From Epiperipatus broadwayi (taxonomy: Eukaryota > Onychophora > Udeonychophora > Euonychophora > Peripatidae), in the NCBI GenBank assembly GCA_028023455.1, contig JAQFVV010006273.1, positions 250,001 through 314,000 on the forward strand: a stretch of 64,000 bases of DNA. Reading direction: 5' to 3'. Under the pieces are notes generated by a model. That model ran no database searches, was not told the origin of the DNA, and was given only the letters and a program-made list of their open reading frames with translations. Positions within the stretch are counted from its first letter, which is position 1, and the number at the start of each line of letters is the position of its first letter. Shown here piece by piece: positions 11,868 to 21,923 of the stretch. The position numbers and the translations under genes are program-made.

Positions 11868-12345
11868 AAAAGGGGTCATCTGCTCTGACAGCAATGGGTG
11901 AGATTAAGATATTACTCAAGCATATAAGGTCTCATAGGCAATCTAAACCAACATCTTTGAAGTGTTTAACTCTGTAAATATACAAGAATTGCTAAGAATA
12001 CTTATAAATATTGACATACCCTCCAAAACAATACAAATTCTGGAAAACCTACTTCTCAATAAAGAGATCTACATTTCACTAAATGGCACAATAACCAATG
12101 ATTTTACTTCCACCTCATCAATCTCCCAAAGATTCCCTCTCAGTGCCCTTTTATTCAAAATCTATATTTAATCACCCTATAAAAGAAATAGAGAGCTCAC
12201 TTCCTGGTGTCTACATCCCTAGATTGAATAATGCATACATGGCTGATATATTCATCACCCTTTCCTCAAAAAAATATCTTCCCCAGCTATATAATATTCT
12301 TAATGCCTTCTCTAATACTTCAGGACTCAAAATTAACACAGAAAA
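11868..12345 (+). pseudogene. LINE RT palm, second tandem copy (YMAD)
   Basis: This is a second copy of the RT core. It matches 11365-11850 from GGGGTCATCTGCTCTGACAG to TCAGGACTCAAAATTAACAC. It has a small deletion near 11950 that removes part of motif A, an altered motif B (SISQRFPLSALLF) and AYMADIF in place of AYMDDIL, so one catalytic aspartate codon is lost. The downstream frame continues into normal thumb sequence (KFMGFPIYKSL), so this copy is joined to the element's own 3' half. Confidence 0.85.
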
Positions 12346-13452
12346 ATCATCCACCTGGAATATCTTATCTGGGAAAAGAATCACATTAAAATTCCAGGCT
12401 GACCCTCAAAAATTTATGGGCTTCCCAATATACAAATCCCTAAGGAACTTCAGGACATGATTACCCAACCAACAGAAAAAATTACTAAAACTCTGGCTGG
12501 AGACTATTTATTACTGCAGGAAAAAGTAGCCCTATTAAACATGAAGGTCATGTCCAAGATATCATACTTCCTACCAATTATGTCAACCTCAAAGTCATTT
12601 ATAAGGAAAATAAATAAACTCAGTGCAAGGTTATTCTGGAAAAACCACACAGTAGCAATAAGCATAAACAGAATGCAACAATATTGGAAATTCAATGGCA
12701 TGTCCCTGCATTCTATCCCAGCAATTTTCTCATACAAAAACTAATACACTCCTTCACAATCTGGGAATTAAATATGGTTATGATCAGATAATAGACCCAA
12801 TTCAACCCACAGACAGACCACCCCCAGAGAAAAAGAACTGGTTAACACAATAATCCAAAACAGTATGCAACTGACAACAGATTTCATCACAAACAAAATT
12901 AAAATCTGGGATGCACAATAATTAATTAACTCTGAACCAAATATCCAAAACCCAAAATTGGGGATTACTAACTGCAAAATTACAATACTGTTTAAATTCT
13001 GGGCCCTCAAACCCAAATATTTGGACTTTCTCATGAAAATAAACCTGGATGCCATGCCAACATTATGGTTTCTCAATGTCAAATGACAAATCAGTAAAGT
13101 GAATCCAGCATGCCCCAACTGTCAAAAAGAGGTTGAAACCTATTCACATATTATAAGCACATGTTGTGGTCTAGAAAAGATTACAATCATTATCTATCAA
13201 AATGTAAATGTGGATTATTACCTAATAACATCATTGCAAGAATGTGGCAAAAGAAGAGAATTTTCCTTTAATAAGACTCTCATATTCCTCACATACTCAA
13301 TTTGGCATGTCAGGTCAAAAAAATGTACAGATGAAGACCTATGCTTTAAGCAATCGCTTCAAAAATTTAATAAAAGAGACAAAATCCTGTCATCCAAGTT
13401 CATCTATGATGAGAACTGGAAGCTATTTCAAATCCCCAAGAACTATAAGTAA
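12346..13452 (+). pseudogene. LINE ORF2 thumb and C-terminal region
   Basis: Frames 12346-12460, 12457-12744 and 13099-13452 carry the connection after the RT: TEKITKTLAGDYLLLQEKVA, NMKVMSKISYFLPIM, then NPACPNCQKEVETYSHIIST. The last is the CxxC...H motif found near the end of many LINE ORF2 proteins. It is followed by FLTYSIWHVRSKKC, also typical of that tail. Indels and stops separate the pieces. Confidence 0.7.
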
Positions 13453-13659
13453 CACAAGATCTACAACAACAATCAGCACATTATCTATATGGACTAAATC
13501 AATTTTTTTTAGATATATATAAAAAAGTGAAAAAAAAATAATCACTTGTAACTCATAATTATTATAACAATGTAAACTAAATGTAACAAAATTTGTGGCT
13601 TAACATAATTTTTTTAATATTCAATATGGCTGCTTTGTCAGCCTAAAAATTAAAAAATA

Positions 13660-14180
13660 AATATATTTAATTGAATATATACATTAATTTTGAATTTATT
13701 TATATATAACAAACCTTGCAGAAAGCAATTTCATGCTAGCTGAAATAAAACTCATAGAGACCTTAGATAAACCTGACCATGGCAAATGCCTAATGTCCAC
13801 TTCACATGGTCTTGTGATTATTTGTATAAATATACAAACATGGAGGAACTTCCAACCAACATGCATTAGCTATCATGGTAGTGTTTATTGGCTTTTTACC
13901 TCTGAGTTTAATAATAAGAAACACCATGGTCTTTCTTCTCAGTTGCCTGATAGCTCTTAACAGTAATCAGTTGAGTTTTCTTGAAGGCAAATTAAGTGTA
14001 TGCATGAATGAATTTTTTTTCTAATAGTTATTTACAATCAATGATAGGCAAAAATTAATTGTGACTCTTAAAAGTCATCAGCTAATACAACAGTTGGCAG
14101 CCAAAGGGTGAGGTGTTAAAAATCTTCTGGTTGCAAACCCACAGTGCCATTTGGTGATGACATTTTGTTTAGGTACTTAT
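13660..14180. other. Gap between two LINE copies, nothing assigned
   Basis: Somewhat less A+T-rich than its surroundings. It has an imperfect GGTTGCAAACCC at about 14129-14140 that recalls a pol III B box, but no matching A box in a convincing position. No repeat partner was seen inside the window. Confidence 0.3.
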
Positions 14181-14184
14181 AACT

Positions 14185-15897
14185 TCAGACTACTTTCAAG
14201 AAAGGAATATTGAAGAATTAGAAAAACTGTCTTATATTATGTGGGACATTATTAGACTTTGTGAAGATAAAAGAAATTATAAAGAGACATCTGATTTAAA
14301 AAGTGGACATATAGTTTACTACAAAGGCAAAAATATTGAAAGTACAAATGTCATAGGATTCATTATAAATAAAAAGTGGAAGAATAACATTGTGGAGACT
14401 GATAATGTATCAGATAGAGTGGCAAGATTAGTTATTCAACTTAATAGAAGATGTCAAATAATGATAATTCAAGTTTATGCCCCAACAGGTTCTCATTGTG
14501 ATACAAAGTAGAAGATTTTATATGGATATACAAAAGATTTTTAATCAGACAAAACAAAATTTTATAAGGGGTGCATGGGAGACTTTAATGCTAGAATTGG
14601 CAAACAATTAAAAGATGAAAAAGTGGTAGATAAATTTAAATATGGTTATAGAAATGAGAGAGGTCATAGACTTGTGGAGTTTGTAGAAACAACAAAAAAC
14701 TTTATATTATGAGTTCTTTTTTTTTTGAGAAAAATGCTAAATGGAAATGAACATGGAAGCATCAAAATGAAGATTAAGCAGAACTGGATTATATTTTGAC
14801 TAACAGAAAATATGTATTTCAAAATTATAATGTTTTTAATGAATTCAACATAGAAAGTGATCATTGATTAGTGAGATGAAGATACATGTTAATGCAAAAC
14901 ATGAGAGACAAAATTATTAAGTAAAACAGTATTTGCAGTTGGTATTTCTAATGTTCAGAAACATTCCAATGAATTGAAATTAAAACTTGCAAATCATTTT
15001 CAAATATAACCCAGGTTGAATATATTAACTGATACATTTTTAAAAACTGCAACAAAGATAATTGGTACAAAAAAATCTACAAGTAACCAGTAAAATTTCT
15101 CCTGAGACAAGACAATTAAAAAAAAAGAAAAAATATGAAAATAAACAAAAAAATGATACATTAAGAAAGATTGAATATCTTGAATTTTGTAAAACAATGT
15201 AAAAAAAGAGTTGATAATGATATAACAAAGTATAATTGTAATCTAGCAAAGGAAGCTGTAGCAGAGAATGGTAGTCTCAAGAGTAGAAAACACCATCTTG
15301 GTATCAGTAGGAAACTTATTTTTGCAATAAGAAAGGAAGACTATTGATAAAAAAATGGTGATATCATGAATTTTGTAGAAGATTTCTATCATGAATTGTA
15401 TAGCAATAAAGAACAAAGAAAAGTATCTCCTACAATTATTATATTTTCTGAATTGTCCAGAATTTTAAATGAGGATGTGAGATGTGCAAATAAATTTATG
15501 AAGACAGAAAAATCTCCAGATAATGATGGATATGGAATTGATATCTTAAAAGAAGCTGAAAAAGAAATATAATTTTTTTAAGAAAAGTTATATATCAATA
15601 GGTTTAAATAATAAAGGTATACTAGATGATTGGAAGAATTCACAATTAATATCAATATATAAAAAATGTGATTAAGAAGATATTAGAAAATGCACACCTA
15701 TCAGTTTTTTATCAAAATTTTCAATAAAATAATTGCAACTTATCTACAGTAAATTTGGAATTTAACTAAATAATAGAATAAGCTGAATTTAAAAATGGGC
15801 TTACTACAGTGGATCATATCCAAGTATTGAAAGAAGTTATAGAATGGTCCAATGAATATGAGTTGCTGTTATGCTTTGTCTTTGTAGATTATATTTT
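14185..15897 (+). mobile_element. RTE-type LINE (copy 2), 3'-truncated
   Basis: This is a second member of the RTE family of copy 1. It starts earlier in the protein, with an open frame 14239-14511 reading MWDIIRLCEDKRNY, SGHIVYYKG, GFIINKKWKNNIVE and SDRVARLVIQLN. It thus supplies the endonuclease amino-terminal half that copy 1 lacks. DFNARIG follows at about 14583-14603. Decayed linker and RT start follow (15366-15572, NDGYGIDILKEAE; 15790-15890, AEFKNG and VDHIQVLK). Similarity stops within motif A (FVDY) near 15895, so the RT catalytic core and 3' tail are absent. Stops and frameshifts are dense, so it is older than copy 1 or less constrained. Confidence 0.85.
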
Positions 15898-15999
15898 ATA
15901 AGCATATATATAATTAGTTTCCAACCAGTAAACACCTAAACATTCACAGTAAATATAGCAACCAATATTTGTAACTGCTGTCAAGACAACCTTCACACC

Positions 16000-16004
<5 letters not shown>

Positions 16005-16088
<84 letters not shown>
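16005..16088. repeat. (TA)n microsatellite
   Basis: About 84 bp of uninterrupted alternating T and A, ending exactly where the left LTR begins. The LTR element probably inserted into or beside the array. Alternating TA can extrude cruciforms and is a frequent insertion target. Confidence 0.95.
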
Positions 16089-16091
<3 letters not shown>

Positions 16092-17667
16092 ACCAAAGTA
16101 CATTGATATGTAATTAATTTATTATGAATTCCATGTTTAAAAATATAAAAGTTTAAAATTAAGAGAATAAAATGTAAAAACTAAGGAGTAGGGGGTGGAG
16201 GGGGGATTTTTGTATTGAATAAATAAACTGTAAATGCTGTTTAAAATAATAAGTTGTTTAAAATAACAAGCTGTTTAAAATAAAATATTTTTTTGTTTAA
16301 AAGAAGGAAAAATCTTGTAATAAATAAATGATTTAATATTTTTTAAATGAATTTTTAATAAAATAATAAAGAGATTTTGTTTTATCCTATAATAAAATAA
16401 ATAAATATATGTGCATGTGTGTATGCAATTTTTAATAAAAAGTAGACGCTAGAAGCTGATTTTATTTACTAGATGAAGAACACTGCCGCTAAAAATAAAG
16501 TTTTCCATTGTTTAAAAAAGTATAAATAGCTCAATTTTGTTCATTCTTGGTTCGGACTTTCTCATTTTAATAAAAATATTTTTGAAGTAATATTTCCAAA
16601 AATGATGCATTATTAAAAAACCAACATATTTGCAGTTGACCGAAAGCTGCTCTCTACACATATAAGATCTGCGATTAGTTCAGAAAGTAATCATGTTGAA
16701 ATAGATTAAACGAACAGTGGAGTGCGGGGTATGCCAAACCAGCCACGGAAATATTAAAACACAGGATCTATGAAAGAATTTTACCAGCCATCGATGAGTT
16801 CAGAGATAATTCCATTATACTGTTTCTGTCATATATAAAACCTAGGTAATTATTTGACTTTGATATCTAAACATTTCCGATTTCCTTTAAAAATAAAGAT
16901 AGACTTTATTAAAAAAACTTTGAACTTTTGAATTAAACTTTAAAAAAAGATTAAACTTTAAACTTCAAAAAATTAATATTTGCAATAATAAAATAAGTAA
17001 AAGCAGCTTCTATTAAATAATATTTTTGGCATGCATGTATGTGTGATTTGATTTTTAATTTTTAAACTTAAAAAAATAATAATAATAAAATATGATGTAA
17101 CGTGTATAATTTATTTACTAAAGTAATATATTAAAATGCTTATTTTAATCTTTAAAAAAAGAAGTGTGTGTGTCTCATTATAAGATAAAACGATTCATTT
17201 ATTTTAAAATAAAGTAAAACATTTAAATTATTTTTCCTTAAAAATATTTGTTTATTTCTGATACATGCAGGTAAGTATAAATATTTATTTCCTTAATAAG
17301 AGTAGGAGGGAAAAAATCCAATCATTAATAATAGTATTTAGAAAAGATTCACCAAGTTAAATCTATAAATGTTTAGCATTCAGTATATTGTTGGTATTAT
17401 TAGTTTAAAGGAGCGAAGTATTATTTTGAATGGTTTGGGGTAAAATTATTTTAGTTTTATAATTAAATTTTTTATTAAAAATAAATTAATATATATATTT
17501 TTATTGAACTATTAATAATTTAATTATCACCTCCTGAAAGCCTTCATAAAAATTAAATTTATTAAAGCTTCATTACCTTAAGCACATATATATTAATTTA
17601 TTTTATAAATAATAGTAGCAGTTTAGAACAGGCGGGCGTTTAAGATATACCTTTGTTTTGTTTATCA
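16089..17667 (+). repeat. 5' LTR
   Basis: It starts TGTACCAAAGTACA and ends near GTTTATCA. It contains TATAAATAG at 16521-16529, an initiator-like TTCATTC about 20 bases downstream, several AATAAA hexamers and a consensus splice donor at 17271. Relative to the right LTR it has about 146 extra bases (17461-17606) between two TTTTAT hexamers, which can be read as an insertion here or a microhomology deletion in the other LTR. Confidence 0.85.
16521..16547 (+). promoter_or_regulatory. Candidate TATA box and initiator in 5' LTR
   Basis: TATAAATAG is followed about 20-25 bases later by TTCATTC, a reasonable RNA polymerase II TATA/initiator pair. The same arrangement is kept in the right LTR (about 20007-20035). 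Placement is from sequence only. Confidence 0.5.
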
Positions 17668-18289
17668 TTTCATTGGGTTGGTTCATTTGGTGCATCAATG
17701 TGGTGCAAAACTGTTTTTAGTGCATTTGACGTAGTGTGAAACTGTTTTATGTAGCGTGTCAATGTGGCCTGAGAATTAAACATTTTGAGTGTAATAACTG
17801 ACAGAAATTGTAGTTTAGGAGGGGCACACAGCGTTATAACATAGTTAGTTGGACATTTATTAGGCGCAGAACGTAGCCCGAAAGTGTCATTTTAAGTGGA
17901 GAAATAGAAGTTGTAGTTTGGAGGGGCATTCAGCATATTAACATAGATAGTTGGATATTTAATAGGTGCAGTAATATGGCCTGAAATTTAGTTGTTTAAG
18001 TGATAGAACCGTAGCAAATGGTCGTTTGCACATTAACGTAGGGCCAGTGTAAAGGATAATTGGATGTTGATGTAGAGATTTAAAGGAGCCTGAAAATAGT
18101 CATAGCAAATGATAAGATTACTATAAGACATAGCTGGGAATTCATTTGGTGAATCGACGTGGCTTGAATTGTAGTTAGTTGTTTAAATGAAGGGTCAAAG
18201 TTGACCGTTGTTATATATTACTAGGGGATATTTGCTGAAGAGAAGTGTGATAAAGGTATTGATAGTATTTGTATTTTTTTCCCCAACAG
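17271..18289 (+). other. Candidate leader intron of the gag element
   Basis: The LTR contains ATGCAG followed by GTAAGTATAA (GT at 17271), a near-perfect donor, conserved in the right LTR (GT at 20758). About 1 kb downstream, a pyrimidine tract TTTTTTTCCCCAACAG ends at 18289 and forms a strong acceptor 174 bases before the gag ATG. Splicing would join an LTR-derived exon to a short leader and remove the degenerate tandem repeats at 17680-18190. Confidence 0.5.
17680..18200. repeat. Degenerate tandem repeats in the gag-element leader
   Basis: A unit of about 103 bases is clear at 17808-17910 and 17911 to about 18010: both start TTGTAGTTT(A/G)GGAGGGGC and share AACATAG(T/A)TAGTTGGA and a GCCYGAAA segment. 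Weaker relatives with CATTAACGTAGG, TTGGATGTTGATG and GAGCCTGAAAA follow to about 18105. TTCATTTGGTG(C/A)ATC occurs at both ends of the block (about 17682 and 18143). Confidence 0.65.
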
Positions 18290-18463
18290 GTTAGCTTTGG
18301 TGTATGATAAAATTTGATTTTCGTGGACGTTAGAAAGTAGAAACGTGTTTTTTTAAAGATAAAAAAATAACACACACTCCACATAGAATTAGAACTAAGA
18401 GGGTGGGGGTTGATTGTGCTGCATTGAAATAGTTTTTTCTTTGTATCTAGATAAAATTTAAAT

Positions 18464-19408
18464 ATGATTAATAATATAGTTGAAGAAAATGCTTTTCAAA
18501 TATTAATAACTATGATGAAAGAGATGTGTGGAGATATAAATCAGAATCAGCAGATAATGAAACAAGAAATTAATGAATTTAGGACAGAGATGAGGGAGAT
18601 GAGACAGGAATTAATGGGAAGAATGGGTGGTCAGGAAGTGGTAGAAATAATAAGGAAAGATGTGAATGAAGAAAGGACTGAAGTTTTAGAATTAAAAGGA
18701 AATATGGAAGAATTAAAAGAGGAGTTAAATCAGGGAAAGGTAAATCAATTAAAAGTAGGGAGTATAGAAGGAGGTAATGACAAAGAATTGGGAAATTTTG
18801 AAGGGAAAATAGAGGAAAAAGAGGAGGTAAGTGCTGAATTAAAAGAGATATGTAATAATATGATGAAAAAGATAGAGCAGAAAATAAAACAGGTTGGAGA
18901 GAAGTGTGATGATTTTAGTTTCGGTGATAGGCAGAACCTACGGATAGATAAGTTTATGGAAAAGCAGTTTAGTGTTTCAGTGTTTAAGATGGAAGTGGGA
19001 GAGAACCTGTTAAGGTATTTAGAAAGTTTAAGCTGTTTGTTTCTGTTTGAAAGATTGACAGAGGAAGATAAGGTTGTGGTAGCGAGTAGTTACTTACAGG
19101 GGATTGCATGTAATTGGTGGGATACAGTGGGTGATAGGCTGCAAACGTTTGCTCAGTATAGATATGTGATTTTGAGGGCATTAACAGCCTTTTCCATGTC
19201 AGAGGGACAAATGATCAGAATATTGCGAAATAACATGCTGCCAGAGATACAGCATTTAATGTTAAGTAAGGATGGGTGTTCGATAGATGAGAGGGCAGAA
19301 TTTTTAATGCAAGTCAATTACACTCAGAAACCTTTAGATAGATATAGGAAATGGGATGGGCAAAGTATTTTAATGGATAGAAAAAAAGAGCCACCTGATC
19401 GGTTATAA
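18464..19408 (+). CDS. Gag-like protein of the LTR element (intact)
   Basis: This is a 314-residue open frame, the only long intact one in the window. Residues about 15-145 are highly charged, Glu/Lys-rich and heptad-like (for example IMKQEINEFRTEMREMRQEL), consistent with a long coiled coil. Residues about 165-245 match the Ty3/Gypsy-type gag region: LLRYLESLSCLFLFERLTEE, then VVVASSYLQGIACNWW (WW at 218-219), then LQTFAQYRYVILRAL. This is the capsid helical pattern with the tell-tale tryptophan pair. A carboxy-terminal part follows (MLPEIQHLML), but there is no CCHC knuckle, protease or RT after it. The start is the first Met, 174 bases after a strong splice acceptor. Such proteins assemble RNA-containing particles. 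Function here, including possible host use, is inference. Confidence 0.8.
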   Translation: MINNIVEENAFQILITMMKEMCGDINQNQQIMKQEINEFRTEMREMRQELMGRMGGQEVVEIIRKDVNEERTEVLELKGNMEELKEELNQGKVNQLKVGSIEGGNDKELGNFEGKIEEKEEVSAELKEICNNMMKKIEQKIKQVGEKCDDFSFGDRQNLRIDKFMEKQFSVSVFKMEVGENLLRYLESLSCLFLFERLTEEDKVVVASSYLQGIACNWWDTVGDRLQTFAQYRYVILRALTAFSMSEGQMIRILRNNMLPEIQHLMLSKDGCSIDERAEFLMQVNYTQKPLDRYRKWDGQSILMDRKKEPPDRL

Positions 19409-19554
19409 GATAGAATTATAATGGGATGGCGGTTATAGTAAATAAATAAGAATACATGTATACGGTTAAAAAAAAGTTAAGGAAATAAAATTAGATTGTT
19501 TATAAGTTTAAATTTTGAAAAAACTAAAATGCTCAGAATGATATTTTAGTTTCA

Positions 19555-19572
19555 GAGGAGGGACGGAGATAA
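19555..19572 (+). promoter_or_regulatory. Candidate polypurine tract
   Basis: A purine-rich run, AGAGGAGGGACGGAGATAA, lies immediately before the TG of the right LTR, where the plus-strand primer of LTR retrotransposons resides. Confidence 0.65.
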
Positions 19573-21005
19573 TGTACCAAAGTACATTGATATGTAATTA
19601 ATTTATTATGAATTTCATGTTTAAAAATATAAAAGTTTAATATTAAGAGAATAAAATGTAAAAACTAAAGAGTAGGGGGGGGGGGGGAATTTTTGTATTG
19701 AATAAAATAAACTGTAAACGCTGTTTAAAATAATAAGTTGTTTAAAATAATAAGCTGTTTAAAATAAAAGATTTTTTTTGTTTAAAAGAAGAAAAAAATC
19801 TTGTAATAAATAAATGATTTAATATTTTTTAAATGAATTTTTAATAAAATAATAAAGAGATTTCGTTTTATTTTATAATAAAATAAATAAATATATGTGC
19901 ATGTGTGTATGCAATTTTTAATAAAAAGTAGACGCTAGAAGCTGATTTTATTTCACTAGACGAAGAATGCTGCTGCTAAAAATAAAGTTTTCCATTGTTT
20001 AAAAAAGTATAAATAGCTCAATTTTGTTCATTCTTGGTTCGGACTTTCTCATTTTAATAAAATATTTTTGAAGTAATATTTCCAAAAATGATGCATTGTT
20101 AAAAAACCAACGTATTTGCAGTTGACCGAAAGCCGCTCTCTACGCATATAAGATCTGCGATTAGTTCAGAAAGTAATCATGTTGAAATAGACTAAACAGA
20201 CAGCGGAGTGTGGGGAACACCAAACCAGCCACAGAAATATTAGGACACAGGATCTATGAAAGAATTTTACCAGTCGTCGATGAGTTCAGAGATAATTCAA
20301 TTATACTGTTTCTGTCATATATAAAACCTAGGTAATTATTTGACTTTGATATCTAAACATTTCTGATTTCCTTTAAAAATAAAGATAGACTTTATTAAAA
20401 AAACTTTGAACTTTTGAATTAAACTTTAAAAAAAGAATAAACTTTAAACTTCAAAACATTAATATTTGCAATAATAAAATAAGTAAAAGCAGCTTCTATT
20501 AAATAATATTTTTGGCATGCATGTATGTGTGATTTGATTTTTAATTTTTAAACTTAAAAAATAATAATAATAAAATATGATGTAATGTGTATAATTTATT
20601 TACTAAAGTAATATATTAAAATGCTTATTTTAATCTTTAAAAAAAGAAGTGTGTGTGTCTCATTATAAGATAAAACGATTCATTTATTTTAAAATAAAGT
20701 AAAACATTTAAATTATTTTTCCTTAAAAATATTTATGTTTATTTCTGATACGTGCAGGTAAGTATAAATATTTATTTTCTTAATAAGAGTAGGAGGGAAA
20801 AAATCCAATCATTAATAATAGTATTTAGAAAAGATTCGCCAAGTTAAATCTATAAATGTTTAGCATTCAGTATAATGTTGGTATTATTAGTTTAAAGTAG
20901 TGAAGTATTATTTTGAATGGTTCGGGGGAAAATTATTTTAGTTTTATAAATAATAGTAGCAGTTTAGAACAGGCAGGCATTTAAGATACCTTTTGTTTGT
21001 TTACT
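19573..21005 (+). repeat. 3' LTR
   Basis: It repeats the left LTR closely from TGTACCAAAGTACA to about GTTTACTA. The two copies differ by scattered substitutions and the 146-base length difference. A run of Gs near 19675-19688 is longer than in the left copy (GGTGGAGGGGGG). The TATA motif and splice donor are preserved. Confidence 0.85.
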
Positions 21006-21115
21006 AGTGGGTGATTGGAACCGACTGAGCTAGCGATCGTTTCAGGCACCGGATTGTGCTGATCAGATGGACATGCTAATTCTAATGTAATTAGCTGGCG
21101 CCTAAGGGATTTTCT
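21006..21115. other. GC-richer island right of the LTR element
   Basis: About 110 bases with visibly higher G+C and several CpGs (GGAACCGACTGAGCTAGCG, GGCACCGGATTG, AGCTGGCGCCTAAGG). It is unlike any other stretch nearby, has no match inside the left LTR flank, and contains no long frame. It could be a fragment of another element or a decayed pol III-type sequence. Confidence 0.4.
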
Positions 21116-21414
21116 TTCTTCTTTAAAAATAATAATAAAGTGTTTATTTGATCAGTATATATTTGGTAGTCAAGTGTTGAATGTTATTAATAGTTCGCTA
21201 TTGATAATAGTTGACACTTTGCCTGAAAACCAACCATTGTCTGAAAGGGAAATTTAGGAGGACAAAATATTATAAAATATTAGTTAATATTTTATTTGTC
21301 GATGCTTAGTGTTTGTTGTTTCCCATAGTTTAAAAGTTTAAATTATAAGTAGTAGTTTTCTCATTTATTTTTTTTGGAGGAGGTTGGTTTAATATATAAT
21401 AAAACAAGTCATAT
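21116..21414. other. Unassigned A+T-rich stretch
   Basis: No open frame or repeat partner seen, apart from a small hairpin-like GACAATATTATAAAATATT region. Confidence 0.4.
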
Positions 21415-21800
21415 ATTTTGTAACTTGCTTTTAAGCTTGCATTTATATGTTCACTAGAGGGAGCTTACCAATAGCTCTAATCAAGCTTTATTTTATAAGT
21501 GCCAAAAGAAAAAGAATTCAAAATCTCTATCAGAAAGTCCCTATCTCCAGACCAATTGTTTTCAAGCTTATGGCTCACCTCAGTGGAGGCTGGGATTCCA
21601 GAAACTAGATCTAAAATACTAATTCAAAAGTCAGCATTTAAAAAACATGTTACTATCAATTTGAAAGCCTGAACTTGTCAGACATGTAAATGTCTTCAAA
21701 TCCAGCCTTACAAAATAGATAGCTATATGGGTCTGAATTCAGCTCAGTTTCATTATATAGTAATAGCCTCTGCAATATAGCATCGCAAAAAGCCTTCAAA
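21415..21800 (+). repeat. SINE-like repeat family C, copy 1
   Basis: The head is TTGTAACTTGCTTTTAAGC, followed by GTTCACTAGAGGGAGCTTACC, the core at 21549-21590 (CAGACCAATTGTTTTC, CACCTCAGTGGAGG) and a distal module at 21678-21748 with CAGACATGTAAATGTCTTC and ATATGGGTCTGAATTCAG. The distal module is shared with family B. It is followed by a second head and an inverted copy. Confidence 0.8.
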
Positions 21801-21833
21801 GGTACACTTATAATAATTAATAAAACAAATCAT

Positions 21834-21919
21834 AAATTTTGTAACTTGCTTTTAAGCTTGCATTTAAATGTTCACTAGAGGAAGCTTACCAATAGCTCTA
21901 ATCAAGCTTTATTTTATAA
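21834..21919 (+). repeat. SINE-like repeat family C, head only (copy 2)
   Basis: This repeats the first 86 or so bases of copy 1 (TTGTAACTTGCTTTTAAGC to AAGCTTTATTTTATAA) with only a couple of changes, then stops at the inverted copy. Confidence 0.85.
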
Positions 21920-21923
21920 AAGT

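Larger units (their letters stand above)
6590..13650 (+). mobile_element. Two-ORF LINE with CCHC ORF1 (decayed)
   Basis: This is a long non-LTR retrotransposon. ORF1 remnants run about 6600-9640 and end in zinc knuckles. ORF2 remnants run about 9797-13452, with endonuclease, reverse transcriptase and a terminal zinc-finger-like motif. The coding strand is rich in A and C throughout, unlike the flanks, and this helps to place the limits; the exact ends were not proved by a target-site duplication. Many stops and frameshifts are present, and about 490 bp of the RT region is duplicated in tandem (11358-12345). A diverged minus-strand copy of part of ORF2 lies at 41900-43020. The clade is uncertain; CCHC ORF1, endonuclease and a terminal CxxC...H...C motif are compatible with L1/Tx1-like LINEs. 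Confidence 0.8.
16089..21005 (+). mobile_element. Gag-only LTR retrotransposon with long LTRs
   Basis: Two direct repeats, 16089 to about 17667 and 19573 to about 21005, are nearly identical by eye and both begin TGTACCAAAGTACA. They flank an internal region of about 1.9 kb with one intact frame (18464-19408), which encodes a gag-like protein. A purine-rich tract (AGAGGAGGGACGGAGA) lies directly before the right repeat, where a polypurine tract belongs. No protease, reverse transcriptase, RNase H or integrase sequence is visible. The layout matches non-autonomous gag-bearing elements (TR-GAG type, described in plants). Flanks differ (TA array left, GC-richer DNA right), and no target-site duplication is visible. 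Integration would depend on enzymes from an element elsewhere. Confidence 0.85.

Noticed and set aside
16089-21005. Complete autonomous LTR retrotransposon
   Set aside because: No protease, RT, RNase H or integrase motif occurs in any frame between the LTRs; the internal region is too short to hold them.
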